This document shows positions 27,000 to 39,233 of a stretch of 64,000 nucleotides of DNA, one piece after another. The DNA is taken from the NCBI GenBank assembly GCA_034638255.1, contig JAWPGT010000012.1, positions 496,001 through 560,000 on the forward strand, given 5' to 3'. This DNA is from Coprinus comatus. Its lineage: Eukaryota; Basidiomycota; Agaricomycetes; Agaricales; Agaricaceae. The position numbers and the translations under genes are program-made. Each line of letters starts with the position of its first letter. The first letter of the stretch is position 1. The notes below the pieces were generated by a model. The model searched no databases, was not told where the DNA came from, and saw only the letters and a list, made by a program, of their open reading frames with translations.

Positions 27000-27832
27000 A
27001 TGAGACCTTGACGTTTCTCATAGGTAGCAGACCGCTTTTGAACTGTCCGAGATATCTAGAAGGACACCAAAAAACAATAACCTAGACACACTATTCAATG
27101 AATGCCACAAATTTTACTGAGCAGTGAACTAGACAATTTCGTCACGCGCAGACTTACCTTTTATACATAGCCACCCAGGGAAATGATCAATGAATCTAGT
27201 GACTCTAGTAGGTTGGATAAAGTCGAAGTTCTTATATGCTAGACATGGTCTTGGATCACCGTGATGGCCCACTCATGATACTGTGAGGGGAAAATTAGTA
27301 GTACTCATCGACATCATGGGTCATGATCGTGTGGTCACGCCCGCATTTCAAATAGAGTTTATTTGGTTATTGCGATCCTACTTTTAATAGTTAGGACCAA
27401 CTAGGACTACTGTCAACTTAAATTATAATTATATCAATACATCGAGTATTGACAGTGCAGGTTTGTATATAGAGAAACAGGTGAAGAAGTTATCTGAAAC
27501 ATGTGTATAAACCTTAAACCTAAACATATGACTCTACCGCAGATGTGAGTTTCAAAACTGCAGAGTACTAGATAACTTGAGAAAACGTGGAGTATAAGTT
27601 TTTTTATGAGGTATAATATTTCCGGGATTTAAAAAAGAAGCAGGGTAACATATATGCATATATAAGACAACAGTATTAAACGATAAAGTAATATAGACTT
27701 TCACCCCACGTAAACCAAGAAATTGAGTGCTAGGATCGCCTCTAATCTATTCAGCAATGTTCTGAATTAGTTATATATCCCTGTAATAAGCAGGTGAGAC
27801 GCCAAATGTATATTTATGACAAGGACTAATAC
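27000..27832. other. Intergenic, no gene seen
   Basis: This 0.8 kb separates two minus-strand F-box genes. It is A/T-rich in its right half. No open frame, tRNA or repeat is supported. Confidence 0.5.
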
Positions 27833-29979
27833 TCACCCAACAATACTTGTCCCAGGCAGATATGGAAGAGTTGTAAGATGCATTGATTTTATTCCCCTCG
27901 TCTCCATATATTCCCATGCATGAAAGTTGACCGCATGTTTAACCTATTTATCATATAAAGTGAGTCGACACAACCTGAGTGAACGGATCACATAAAGACT
28001 TACCGGTTCAGGCCACACCAAAGGTTTAGTACCAGTGCATGAACAGAAGCAATGAGAGGTGAATTTAGTCATGTTCTTTGCTGTTATAGTCGTAGGATCT
28101 TCGCCATAGGCTCTCAAAAGATCCAAAGAAATTTGATGTGCTAACATGTGAAAGCGAAATCTCCTAAAATCTGCAAGCCATGGTCTCTCCTCGTACAAAT
28201 ATTCCATTATCGGAGGATCGTGTGGAAGAACATTTTCAGGAGAAACCTCGAGTCGATTGGATAGGGTTTCTTCGTAGGTCAACGGTTCAAGTTTTGTTCC
28301 GTCTTGGAAGAACACCGTAGCAAGTTCCAGGGGATGATAACCACCAATCTGAGGACCAGCCAAGTAGACGGGTAAAAGTCGAGAAAGAACTTGACGGCAA
28401 GTGTGTATCCAAACGCGGGCGGCTTTCTTGATAGTCTTCTCCACTACATCTTCTGTAAGGTATGATGGCGAGGCTTGCGGGTTCCGGTACCATTCCCAAA
28501 AATTTTCTCGGTCAGTTATGGCCTGTGCGAAAGGCCCATAGGCTACCAAATCATATGCAGAGGGTTTTGGCCAGGGCATGTCCTCCTCACGGAGGTCAAG
28601 CATTGCCGCTGTAATTTGGGTCATCGTGAGATCGAAGGGTACTTGATACATATCCTGTTTACTATCTTCCAGGTATTCGAGTATCTCTGAGCAAAGTTTG
28701 GTATTCCATTCTGCAATTACAAGTTAGTCAATTCACCATTGTGCATCAATTTTAACGTATTCCAAACCTCGCTCTGTCAATTTCTTGGACTTGACAAATT
28801 TATCTATACCAGAAGGGTAGGCAAACTTGTCAATTACTGCTGCTGACCACCCTTGATACGACACTGTCAGCATATTGCAGTAATCCCACGATAATGCAAA
28901 ATGATTCGCTACCTATTTCTTCCAATTTACCCATAATCCTGGGTAAGAATATATATATGTCAATCATACTTTCTGCCAAGTAGAAATACATACGCAGCAC
29001 GTCGCTCATTTTGAATCTGAGTTAATTCCAATCCTCGAGCATGTTGTCTCATTTCACGCCACCTAAAAAATTCTTCCTCGCCCTATTTATCCAAAACAAA
29101 AGCAAATGTGAATTATTCATTAAAAACAAGGATATTGCATATAAACACGTACTATTTTTCGTTGGACACACATCCGCCTGCATAATTCCTTCTCTTCGTC
29201 ATTTAGACCGAGTAAAGCTTCGACATCACTTTTCAAACACCATTTTGCAATTTCTACCAATAACTTAGTTAACAAGATCACCAATTTTCAAAGGGAAAAA
29301 CAAAAGACGAACTATTTTCCATCCGGCACAAATATGGCTCAAAATCTTCTCTAGACTCAAATTTCGCATCTACGTCATGCCACTTTAAGCTATATTTGCG
29401 ATCACTCAGCCAGGGATGTTTCACTGTTAATTAGTCATGATGTACTTACCAATATTTTCCTAAGCAACGGAGACATACTCTAAGACGCATTTGCCAAGAC
29501 TCATAGTGCCCCACTGCTTTGTTACATTTCTATATTTTTTCAACGACATGGTAGGGGGGTGGAGGGAGGTAAACGAAATCACGACTAACCATACAACGTT
29601 TCATCAATAAAAACCTTGTATATTGCGCAAGATTCAAGTCTGCTGGGCAAGGAGGTGGAGGAATTTCTGAACCATACAACTCATCAAAAGCCTGTTATAC
29701 CAATATATTAGTATAAGAAGAACGTTCCTCTGAAGGATAGTGTGAAAACCTACATTAATCCAAAGCGTTCGTGCTTGATTTTGACTACCCATTATGAATT
29801 CGTTGAAGCTCCTACACGACCAAGCTAAGTTCAACAAGTCGACAGGCGTAAGATGGCTAAAGATTTCAAGGGCTATATCCACTGGCATATTAGTTATGGG
29901 AATCAATAAACCTTTTTTACCCCTCAGCCGTGGCCGAGAAACAGTAGTAGAGACGGATGGGCCTGCGGTGTGTCTCATT
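27833..29979 (-). CDS. F-box protein with Cys-rich segment (Agaricomycete family)
   Basis: Many short exons. The start MRHTAGPSVSTTVSRP (29979; an in-frame ATG at 30041 is an alternative) leads into an F-box, NMPVDIALEIFSHLTPVDLLNL, written here in parts: MPVDIALEIFSHL and LLNLAWSCRSFNEFI. The next exons encode AFDELYGSEIPPPPCPADL, then KRCM-KCNKAVGHYE and RVCLRCLGKY. The paired cysteines look like a small zinc site, common in this mushroom family after the F-box. The large exon near 27990-28640 is helical, containing IHTCRQVLSRLLP. The last exon ends LPYLPGTSIVG with stop at 27833. At least eight introns are needed and several borders in 28640-29640 are approximate. It is probably an SCF substrate adaptor by inference from the F-box; the target is unknown. 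Confidence 0.75.
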
Positions 29980-30540
29980 GTTCCTGAATTTTGTCTGTCA
30001 GTCTCGCGTTGGGTAGTCAGGATGTGTGGAATGTTGTGCAAGTGAAGAGTGAAGAATGTCGAAGAGAGATGTGTGTGGTAACACGACTGGCATCTGACAA
30101 TATTTATACCACGACCTCTTTGATTTTAACTTGTCATTACTCCGTTAATCAATGCGTTCCATCGGATCACGTTGCATTGTTTGTTATTATCTTTCTTATA
30201 CTTGCGACTGTCGGCTGTCTCTAGGTGAGACACAATCGTTCCCAACTTGCTTTGATCCCTTTCAAAAATTCTAGTTTGGGTTACCATTTCAGACGTAAAT
30301 AGAAAACCCCTTTGTAAATCGTACCCCAAAGCGCGGAAGGTGCAGGGGTGAAAATGTTTTGTTACCGGTTTGGCGATAATTCACAAGGTTTGAGGTATAT
30401 ATTTGAAATGGTATTTGAGGGTTGGGACTGCATGAATGCGATGAGCTTAGAAATGTACATCAAGCAAGATATTCATTTATACAATGACCAAACCGATAAG
30501 TATGCACAACGTATCCCAATTGAATCTCCCACTATGATCA

Positions 30541-31312
30541 TTACGCAAGACGAGCCTTGTGAATCTTGATTTCTTCTCGTGGTCTAAATATAATGGTGTT
30601 AAGTATATTTCAAAGGAGGCAGAATAGTTCCGTGCTCACTTGTCTTGGCTATCAGTTGCCACTGCACCCAAACGCTGAACAACTCGCATTCCAGCGCTCA
30701 CCCTCCCAAAGATAGTGTGCTTTCCATCAAGGAATGGTGTAGGAGCCAAGGTTATAAAGAATTGTGATCCTAATAAAAGTTTGAGATGATAGACTGTAAC
30801 ATATATGATTATACGTACCGTTAGAGTTAGGTCCTGCATTTGCCATTGCCAAGATTCCTGCTCCAGTGAACCTGAGTTCAGGATGGATCTCATCTTCACT
30901 AGAGAAAAGCGAAATTCAATGAATATATAGAATCACAAAACGAAGAGAAAACTCACAATTTCTGACCATATATGCTAGTTCCTCCTCTACCAGTTCCCGT
31001 AGGATCACCACCTTGAACCATGAAATCCTATCCCAACTTTATTTAAGTCTCCATACAACTTCCCACTAAAATTCGACCAAATAAACATACAACGATAATC
31101 CGATGGAATATTGTTCCATTATAATATCCGCGTTTCGCAAGTTCTGCAAAGTTTGTGCATGTCTATAATAATAAAACGGGGTCCATGGTCACTTGGACCT
31201 ATTGAGCAAATCGGTCTGAGGGCATAATGTGACATACCTTTGGTGCGTGGTTGGAGTATAATTCCAATTGAATATCACCCAAGCTCGTTTCTAGTACTAC
31301 AGTTTCGGTCAT
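30541..31312 (-). CDS. PPIL1: Cyclophilin-type peptidyl-prolyl cis-trans isomerase (PPIL1/CYP-like)
   Basis: Six short exons give about 160 aa with no targeting signal. The start is [19 protein letters not shown], the active-site segment [19 protein letters not shown] follows, then [14 protein letters not shown] and [21 protein letters not shown]. The last intron converts an apparent stop after DSQDK into a final exon, [13 protein letters not shown]. The catalytic Arg and the substrate-pocket Phe/Gln/Phe are present. The CypA Trp before LDGKH is Phe here, as in PPIL1-type enzymes, so weak cyclosporin binding is expected. PPIL1 orthologues act in the nucleus with the spliceosome component SKIP; that role is by family. 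It is divergent from the deacylase gene with only about 150 bp between starts. Confidence 0.93.
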
Positions 31313-31459
31313 GTTGAGTGTACACAAGAGAGACAAATGGACGCGATTCCAGATTCTACAGGTCACGTGCGGTTATAATATTTTGGTTACTTCCCTGCGT
31401 TACTTCGTTCTCTTGGTCTGTAAGTCTCTTAGAACTTGGCGTATTAAGAACGAAAAAAA

Positions 31460-32428
31460 ATGCGCGCAGTTATTCAAAGAGTGGCCTCTGCATCAGTAAC
31501 AGGCAAGTAGTAATCTATCAACAACAATCAAGTAAGAGTAAAAGTAAAAGCTTATCCTTTTATCTGCAGTTGATAATGAAGTCATATCCAAGATATCTAG
31601 AGGATTGATGGTACTCATCGGTATTGGAACAGGTCTGTTTCATTCTATGTAACATTGATCCTTCTACACGCTTTTCTCTGAGCTTGAACAGAATAGATGA
31701 CACGGAGGCTGATATAGCAACAATCACTAACAAGATGTAAGACTTCACAAACAACCCAACCCACAAATGATATAGAAATTTGACCGTATCTTCCCAACTT
31801 TATGATATTTTCAGAGTCAACCTCCGTCTCTTCAATGATCCTAAAGATGAAAATAAAATGTGGAAATCAAGCGTAAAAGATATCGATGGCGAAATCCTTT
31901 GTGTATCTCAATTTACTCTCTTCGCCAGCACTAATAAAGGCAGTAAGCCTGATTTCCATAAAGCAATGGTAAGCACTATCTCTATATTTGTTTTTGTAAT
32001 TGGAAAGAAGCCTATTTCATATGCCAATCCTAGTCGACGGAACCTAGTCTTAAGCTGTACACGACTTTTCTCGAAAGACTAGGCCAAGCCTATGAACCCG
32101 AAAAGATTCGAGGTATGCTGTTCAAATCATAGCTGAAAATAGCCTTTCCATCAGTTAAAGCTCAATATTACCCCTTCAGATGGTAAATTCGGCGCTATGA
32201 TGAATGTCAGCTTGACCAATGAAGTAAGAGTGTTTTTTTTTTCTTATCTCTTGCTAAGGTGTTGATCCAGCCGACCAGGGACCAGTGACGTTGACAATTG
32301 ATTCACGCAAGTGGGAATATGTTGATGTTCCGGTATCCAATAAGAAAATTAAATCCCAAAAGCCATCCAATGCGGTGAATGAGTCGTCGGTCCAATACCA
32401 CGAGAAAGCTGGGGCAGTGGCGCAGTAA
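31460..32428 (+). CDS. DTD1: D-aminoacyl-tRNA deacylase (DTD)
   Basis: The protein begins MRAVIQRVASASVT and joins to VDNEVISKISRGLMVLIGIG through an intron that uses a GC donor (GCAAGT at about 31505) and a CTGCAG acceptor. Further exons give TDDTEADIATITNKI, VNLRLFNDP, MWKSSVKDIDGEILCVSQFTL, KPDFHKAM and the tail. Both family signatures are present: SQFTL, and NxGPxT as NEGPVT. Total length is about 190 aa. The enzyme removes D-amino acids (and glycine from tRNA-Ala) from mischarged tRNAs in the cytosol, a translation quality-control step. The C-terminal 40 residues after the core are lysine-rich and not conserved. All introns are needed in phase, and no frame break is seen. Confidence 0.92.
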
Positions 32429-32524
32429 TGTAAAAAGTGGTCATATGCTTTGAATAATTTACAACACATGCTGGAAGGTTATTTAGATATTTACAAAATT
32501 GACATTTGACGATTATAACGAATA

Positions 32525-34265
32525 TTAACGGCGGACAAGAGGCAGCTCCGGGGAAACATGTCTTCTAGAAATACGTCGCAGAGCCACAAGAATCATGAAG
32601 AGGAAACCGGCACCAATACCCGTTACAACCACTAGGGTTATACGAAAAGCCAAGGATGCAGTGTTGGTAACAGGGTAATGTTTATCCACATCAGGGTTGG
32701 TGGCATATGCATGGAAAGTGAATGAAACGATGCATACAATAAACAAAATCGTAGACCTGCGTTATCCCTCAGGTTAAACTTTTTATACTTGAAATGTAAA
32801 ATATGTACCGAACATACCATGCTGTAGAGATGGCAGGGAGCGCCAACACAACGGAGTCATCGTCAAATGACCTTGGTTCGGTCATAGTGCGTAAAGACTG
32901 ATACCAATGACATGAGTCTGTCATTATCTGATCAAATAGTAAAAGGGCATACATTGGACCAAGCCAAGATCTTCGGCGAGGACTTTCCACCTTGAAAATA
33001 GAGTTCCAAGAGAGTTGATGAAACGGCAGCCATAATACCGCATATAAGTGAAAAATATGCGGGAGTACTAGCCACCGCATCGCTTTCGACTCTGGCGATT
33101 TGTAACATCGCAAGGACGGCACTGAACACCGAATTATAAACATAATCGATGAATGACTCGGGTAAAATACAACTTACGCAAATATAATACTGGCAAGAAT
33201 GCGTAATGTCTTCCATTCTCGTATCAAGGTCGTAAGGAGCCTATCACAGAATTGGAAATCGTATTCCGGTTCCATTTCTTCATCATTAAACATCCACGCG
33301 ATGCTAACCATACTATTTCTGGTTGGGCAGGGGCTTGGAAGGGGGTCAACACTTTGGGCCCAAGAAGACATACGGGAGGCGTAGAAGTTGGGCAGATTAA
33401 GGAGGGTGAGGAGGTATACCTTCAGAATAACCCGTAGAGTTACTGTTTTGAGCGTGATCCAGGTTTTGTGTATGCGCAATCCTTTGACTACGGCGGGAAG
33501 GTTTGCAAGGCAAGAATCCACGGTGGGAGGTGGAGGTGACGACTCTAGTGTCTGATCATCACAACCTGTGTCTGCCTCAATTTCGGAGGCATGTTCCGAG
33601 GAGGATTCAGATTCACAATCTAAGGCTGTGTCATTGACGCTAGGCAAAGACTGAAAAAGACATCAGCTAGCAAAGGAGCTATAGATGGAATTATACATAC
33701 GCTGAGCATTCTCAACATGTCGAGAATCTCATTCTTGAGTATCCGAGTTTCAATGTCTTCATGTTGAGGAAGTCCTCTGAAACAACTTGGTAATGAAGTC
33801 TGCTTCTTGACGTGAAATTCCGCCTTGCGTAAAACCCTATAAACCGAACGTCAGGGTACACGAGCATTCCACCAGAGTAAAAACCATACTCTACGGTTGC
33901 CTTAACGTCAGTTGAATCTACGTTTGTTTGTGTGAGCAGGAGGTGCGCCAACCAACATGTCTGGTGAGCAATGACGTCGTGCTGTATCACATTCGATATC
34001 TGATGAAGAGGGCGTCAAGTTCTGATCGTAAGAATGTTCCGGAGAGACCGACCGACCTGTGCTGTAGCCATAATACTGACAGCCAAAGAGGCAGCTTCTC
34101 GAATTAAAGGTTCGTCGGTGGTTTCCATTACTTCTCGAAAAGTCTGCACTACAAGAGAGGATTCGACCGGGGCTTCCTGGACTAGAGGTACAATAGTCCA
34201 TGTTTTTCCACTGGTACCTAGAGGGAGAACAATGGCCTGCGTTCAACGATGCGTTCGTCGGACAT
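32525..34265 (-). CDS. Multipass membrane protein of unknown function (start and one exon join unresolved)
   Basis: Coding-looking exons run 34240 to 32525. They include IVPLVQEAPVESSLVVQTF, ISNVIQHDVIAHQTCWLAHL, KAEFHVKKQTSLPSCF with ETRILKNEILDMLRML, an acidic stretch (ALDCESESSSEHASEIEAD), and then hydrophobic segments. The likely membrane helices are WKTLRILASIIFASVLAML, YFSLICGIMAAVSSTLLELY, ILFIVCIVSFTFHAY and LVVVTGIGAGFLFMILVAL. The end is PELPLVRR (stop at 32525). Two problems remain. The ATG at 34265 is one base out of phase with the first good frame, and the join near 33840-33890 also needs one extra base. The gene is either hit by missing bases, a pseudogene, or spliced in a way I cannot see. 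The family is not recognised; similar mushroom proteins are annotated as hypothetical. Confidence 0.5.
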
Positions 34266-34330
34266 AATGCTATAGGCTCTAAACGCATCACACGACGAGA
34301 GGGTATACCCCAGAGATAAACTATGGGGTG

Positions 34331-34339
34331 GCTTTTATA
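34331..34339 (-). promoter_or_regulatory. TATA-box-like element
   Basis: On the minus strand the string TATAAAAGC lies about 66 bp upstream of the ATG at 34265. The spacing fits a core promoter for the membrane-protein gene. The match is to consensus only. Confidence 0.4.
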
Positions 34340-34708
34340 TACTATGTTCCGACTTATTCTGAGCGCCCTAAGGGTTCTTGAGAGCAACTAGGCAGTGCTT
34401 CAGGGACTGCGTGAGATGTGCTAATTGCCCCGTACATATCCTTACGGCGGAAGAAGCAAGGCTCGAGACCTCTTGTAGTTTGAATATAACCCTGAGCCAT
34501 GTGCTTAGAGACTCGGAATGTGGACCGACAACACATAACCAAGTCTATTTGTTAAATGCCGAGGAAGACGAGTCCGCTGGTCAGTTTTGCTGTTGAAGGT
34601 GGCGTCAAGGCTGGAGATGACTGGATGGGTTGTGCTGAGTCAGCAAACCGGTACCGAATATGGCAGTGGGTTGTTCGACAACCATAGCTCTTACCATTTC
34701 TCCACCAC

Positions 34709-37700
34709 ATGGAGTCCTTCGATAACTTTCAGTACGACTCAGCCTCTTCTTACGGTGGCCTTGGCATCGTAGACGACACTTCGTCCGTATACACAACCAA
34801 CACCCACGACAATGCATCTGTTGATCTTTCAAATCTTTCCCTGTCCGAATACAACAGCATTCCTCCAGCAAGCGGCCAGCTTTCCAACGGTACTCCTGAC
34901 CGTGCATCTCTGGATGAAGACTTTGATGCAGTTCTCGACGATCTCAAGGAGGAATCTGCCTTTGACTTGCCCCCTCATGCTTGCAGGTGAGTCGTATATC
35001 TGACAAGTAATACCATCAACGTCCCTGAGTAATCAACAGTTACTGCGGAATTCACTCTCCTGCCTCCGTTGTCAAATGCTTAATCTGCTCAAAATGGTTC
35101 TGCAACTCGCGTGGCAATACATCTGCATCCCATATCGTTAACCATCTCGTCCGTGCCAAACATAAGGAAGTCATTCTTCATGCCGAGAGCCCTCTCGGTG
35201 AAACGACACCTGAATGTTACAACTGCGGCAGCAAAAATGTCTTCATGTTGGGGTTCATTCCTGCAAAAAGTGACACCGTCGTTGTTTTGTTATGTCGGTA
35301 TGTACATTTCTATTGTGTCTCAAGGTTCTTGTTGATCCGTGTCATTTAGGCAACCTTGCGCAGCTATATCCAAAGATATATCGTGGAACGCTGCCCTCTG
35401 GGCTCCTCTCATCGATGACCGCTCTTTCCTGTCATGGCTCGTTAAGCCGCCCAGTGAAACTGAACAATTACGATCCCGTCAAATATCCTTCAACCAAATT
35501 AATAGGTTGGAGGATCTTTGGAGGGAAAATGCTAATGCTACGCTCGAGGATCTTGAGAAGCCCGGCGTAGACGATGAGCCCCAGCCCATCCTTCTTCGCT
35601 ATGAAGATGCCTACCAATATCAGAATATCTTCGGTCCTCTCGTCAAAATTGAGGCTGATTACGACAAACGACTCAAGGAGAGTCAAACTCAAACCGACAT
35701 CACCGTCCGTTGGGACCTTGGTCTGAATCAGAAACGTGTAGCGTGGTTCGGTCTCCCTAAACTCGAAAGCGGTGAGGTCAGGCTGGCAGTAGGCGATGAA
35801 TTGAGGTTGAGGTATCAGGGTGAACTTCACAAGGCATGGGAGGGCGTTGGCCATGTCATAAAAATCCCTAACAGTATGTGATCTTATCTTGTTATTCCGT
35901 CCTTGGTGTCTAATGTCAACGAGTAGATGTGTCCGATGAAATTGGTTTGGAACTAAGGAGGACGGACGGTGTTCCCTCGGAATGCACACACAACTTTTCT
36001 GCCGATTTTGTTTGGAAGTCCACCAGCTTCGATAGGATGCAACTCGCCATGAAGACCTTTGCGGTAGACGAGAAGAGTGTCAGCGGGTACATCGTACGTC
36101 TTTACATATATGCATCTCCACAATTGATACCAAAAATCCCAACAGTATCATAAACTGCTCGGGCACGAGCTCGAGCCTCAGACGCTGAGGACACAGATGC
36201 CGAAGCGCTTTTCAGCTCCAGGCCTTCCTGAACTCAATCACTCCCAGATGTATGCGGTCAAAAGCGTTTTGCAGAAGCCTCTCAGCCTTATTCAAGGTCC
36301 ACCCGGAACTGGAAAGACTGTTACTTCTGCATCGATCGTTTATCACCTCGCCAAAATGAATCCTGGTCAGGTTCTTGTTTGCGCTCCTTCCAACGTCGCC
36401 GTTGATCAACTCACCGAGAAAATTCACTCCACTGGGCTCAAGGTTGTGCGCCTTACTGCCAAGTCTCGTGAGGCGTTGGATTCGAGTATCAGTTTCTTGA
36501 CGCTGCATCAACAAGTTGCCAATAGCACTACCCACGTGGAACTCCAGAAGCTTATTCAGCTCAAGAACGAACAAGGAGAGTTGAGCAGTAATGATGAAAG
36601 GAAATACAAAGCGTTAATTAAGCAGTGCGAGAAGGAGATTTTAAGCGCCGCAGATGTCATTTGCTGCACTTGCGTTGGAGCTGGAGATCCTAGGTTGAGC
36701 AAATTGAAGTTCAGGACAGTTTTGATCGATGAAGCTACCCAAGCTGCGGAGCCAGGTATGTCCTTTTAAAATACATATTGATAGCTTGTGCTTATGTTTG
36801 CCCAGAGTGTATGATTCCTCTGGTTCTTGGATGCAAGCAGGTGGTTTTAGTTGGCGACCATCAGGTATATCATGTGGTTGTCTTGTCTATGGAACGACTG
36901 ACTGACTTGTTGAATAGCAACTCGGCCCTGTCATCATGAACAAGAAAGCTGCGCGTGCGGGTTTGACACAATCGCTCTTTGAAAGGCTTGTCGTTCTCGG
37001 CAACCGCCCCATCCGTCTCCAAGTCCAATATCGTATGCATCCTTGTCTGTCGGAATTCCCGTCGAACATGTTCTACGAAGGAACTTTGCAGAATGGTGTT
37101 ACTGCGCCTGAACGTTTGAGGAAGAATGTTGACTTCCCATGGCCTGTTCCGGACACTCCTATGTTCTTTTATCAAAATTTGGGACAGGAGGAGATTTCAA
37201 GCAGTGGTACTTCCTTCCTTAACAGGTTAGATGACTTGAATATAATCTATATGTATGTTGCTGACTAAATTATACTACAGGACTGAAGCATCCAATGTCG
37301 AGAAGATCGTGACGAAATTCTTCAAGTCAGGTGTCGTTCCTAACCAGATTGGCATTGTCACGCCTTACGAGGGCCAACGTTCCTACATCGTCAACTACAT
37401 GCAATTCAATGGTTCTCTCAAGAAGGACTTGTATAAAGACATCGAAGTCGCTAGTGTGGACGCCTTCCAAGGACGAGAGAAGGATTATATCATTTTGAGT
37501 TGTGTCAGGAGTAATGAGCACCAGGGCATTGGTTTCTTGAATGATCCCAGGCGTTTGAATGTTGCACTCACTCGTGCCAAGTACGGAGTGGTCATTCTCG
37601 GCAATCCAAAAGTTTTGAGCAAGGTGAGCTAACCAGATTAGTTGTATATTGATGATGTAATTAACATTATCTTAGCATCCCCTGTGGCACTATCTTCTGA

Positions 37701-38404
37701 CTCATTACAAAGAGAAGAACTGTTTAGTCGAGGGTCCCTTGAATAATCTGCAGCCTAGCATGATCCAATTCAGTAAGCCCAGAAGGACACTCGCTAAATC
37801 TATGGATCAATTCCGTCGGCATGAAACCAATGCTCGGGACTACCTCAGCCCTTCATCGGGTAATTCAGCCATCGATCGTAAGCGTCTTTGCGATGAGTTC
37901 TCTTGGATTTACTGACATTGTTATGTAGCGATGGCTCGGCGCTCAGGAACACCTAGCCGATTTGATGCAAGTTTCTATCGTACACATGATGCACTGGGCT
38001 ATATTCCCTCGGATGTTCAATCACTTCGTTCTCAAGCCACCTATTTTTCTGGTTTACCGATGTTTAGCGCACCTGGACCATTTGGACCTGGAGTACCTCG
38101 TGGACCCGGAACTGGAAAACGTAGCACATACAGCTATGCTTCTTCTATCGTTTCACAGGATGCTGGGCCAAGCGTTACCGATAGCAGTAGCGTTGTAGGC
38201 GGAGACAGAATGACCAACGCCAACATTGCTTTCTCCCAAAGTGACCGACTACGGAGATCTTCGTTTGGTGCTTCGTCTGTTACTGGGCAGAGTGACCTTG
38301 GCAGTCTCTCGCAATTCGATTACAAGAGTCAAGACGAAGCGAACGACCTGGATGACATGAAATCGCAATATTCTGGAACTCAGTCTGGAGTTACTGTGTT
38401 CTAG
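34709..38404 (+). CDS. UPF1: UPF1/NAM7 ATP-dependent RNA helicase (nonsense-mediated mRNA decay)
   Basis: A complete UPF1 split by about eight short introns, roughly 1070 aa. After an acidic N-terminus comes the Cys/His-rich UPF2-binding domain ([50 protein letters not shown]). The stalk/1B region and an SF1 helicase core follow: Walker [48 protein letters not shown] and [10 protein letters not shown]. The C-terminus has Ser-Gln sites ([23 protein letters not shown]), which in other species are SMG1-type phosphorylation sites. UPF1 unwinds RNA and marks mRNAs with premature stops for decay in the cytoplasm. Every intron joins in phase; for example [18 protein letters not shown] is restored across the 36070-36150 intron. 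The stop is at 38402-38404. Confidence 0.97.
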
Positions 38405-39233
38405 TTGTTCAGTCTCCTCATATTCGATGGAAATGGATCACACGACCCTGACTGCTATTGTTTGTTATCCCCCTACGGCTTTGGGATACTCGCCTCAGGC
38501 TATTACTGAGGTGGTTCTGCCATCGGCAAGGGGGACGTTGTTGCTTGTTGCACTCACGTTCTGGATATTGCACGTCACTCAGATACTCCTTTTTCCAGGA
38601 GACTGGCTAGAGGTATTGCAGACTGCCATCAAATACTCTATGGTCTATATAGTTAAAGACAGACGGCAGACGTTGGATTGCGGTAGTCTAAGTAAAGTAG
38701 GAAGTAGAAAATTAGGCGTGAATGTACAATATGTCTGTATGGAGACAGCTATTGATAGATGATCTGCAAGCCGAGTGACTTGTGATTAATTGATTGGTAG
38801 ACCAGTGACAGATGTTGGATTGATGGGAGAGCAGCCAACGACGAGCAATTCTTATCCATCTCTCTCTTCCTTTCTCTTCATCCCCACCAGTGAGCAGGCT
38901 CTGAGCGGATTTAATCTACCTTCTTCCCCAACGCTGCTGGCACAAGACTAATATCATTGTTGCGTGAGTCTACTTCTGATATATGCGAAGATACGGAGGC
39001 TGAATAAAGACCACGTTGCAGCGGAGGCCGCTGCATTCCAATTTACTGCTAAGTATAATCTGAAGGAGTCATATAAAGAAAAAGAAAAAATTTTTTTGGA
39101 CAAAGCGCCCCTATTGTTATTGTCTACCCTCTTCTCTCTTTTTTTTTTTTTTGCTTCCGACCCACAACTTCGACGCCCACCAACCACAATCCCAGAGCCA
39201 AAACCAGGATAGCGGCGAAAGTAGTTGCCATTA
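38405..39233. other. Intergenic: UPF1 3' UTR and upstream region of the next gene
   Basis: Short open frames here lack any domain. A T-tract at 39141-39152 lies close to the next start codon. I see no RNA gene or repeat. Confidence 0.5.

Noticed and set aside
33908..34387. Long minus-strand frame starting MLSRTLRALRISRN
   Set aside because: It overlaps a different frame with much better protein character (IVPLVQEAPVESSLVV) that splices in phase to the next exon.
38427..38762. 111-codon frame after UPF1
   Set aside because: It begins about 20 bases after the UPF1 stop, has no domain, and is best read as 3' UTR.
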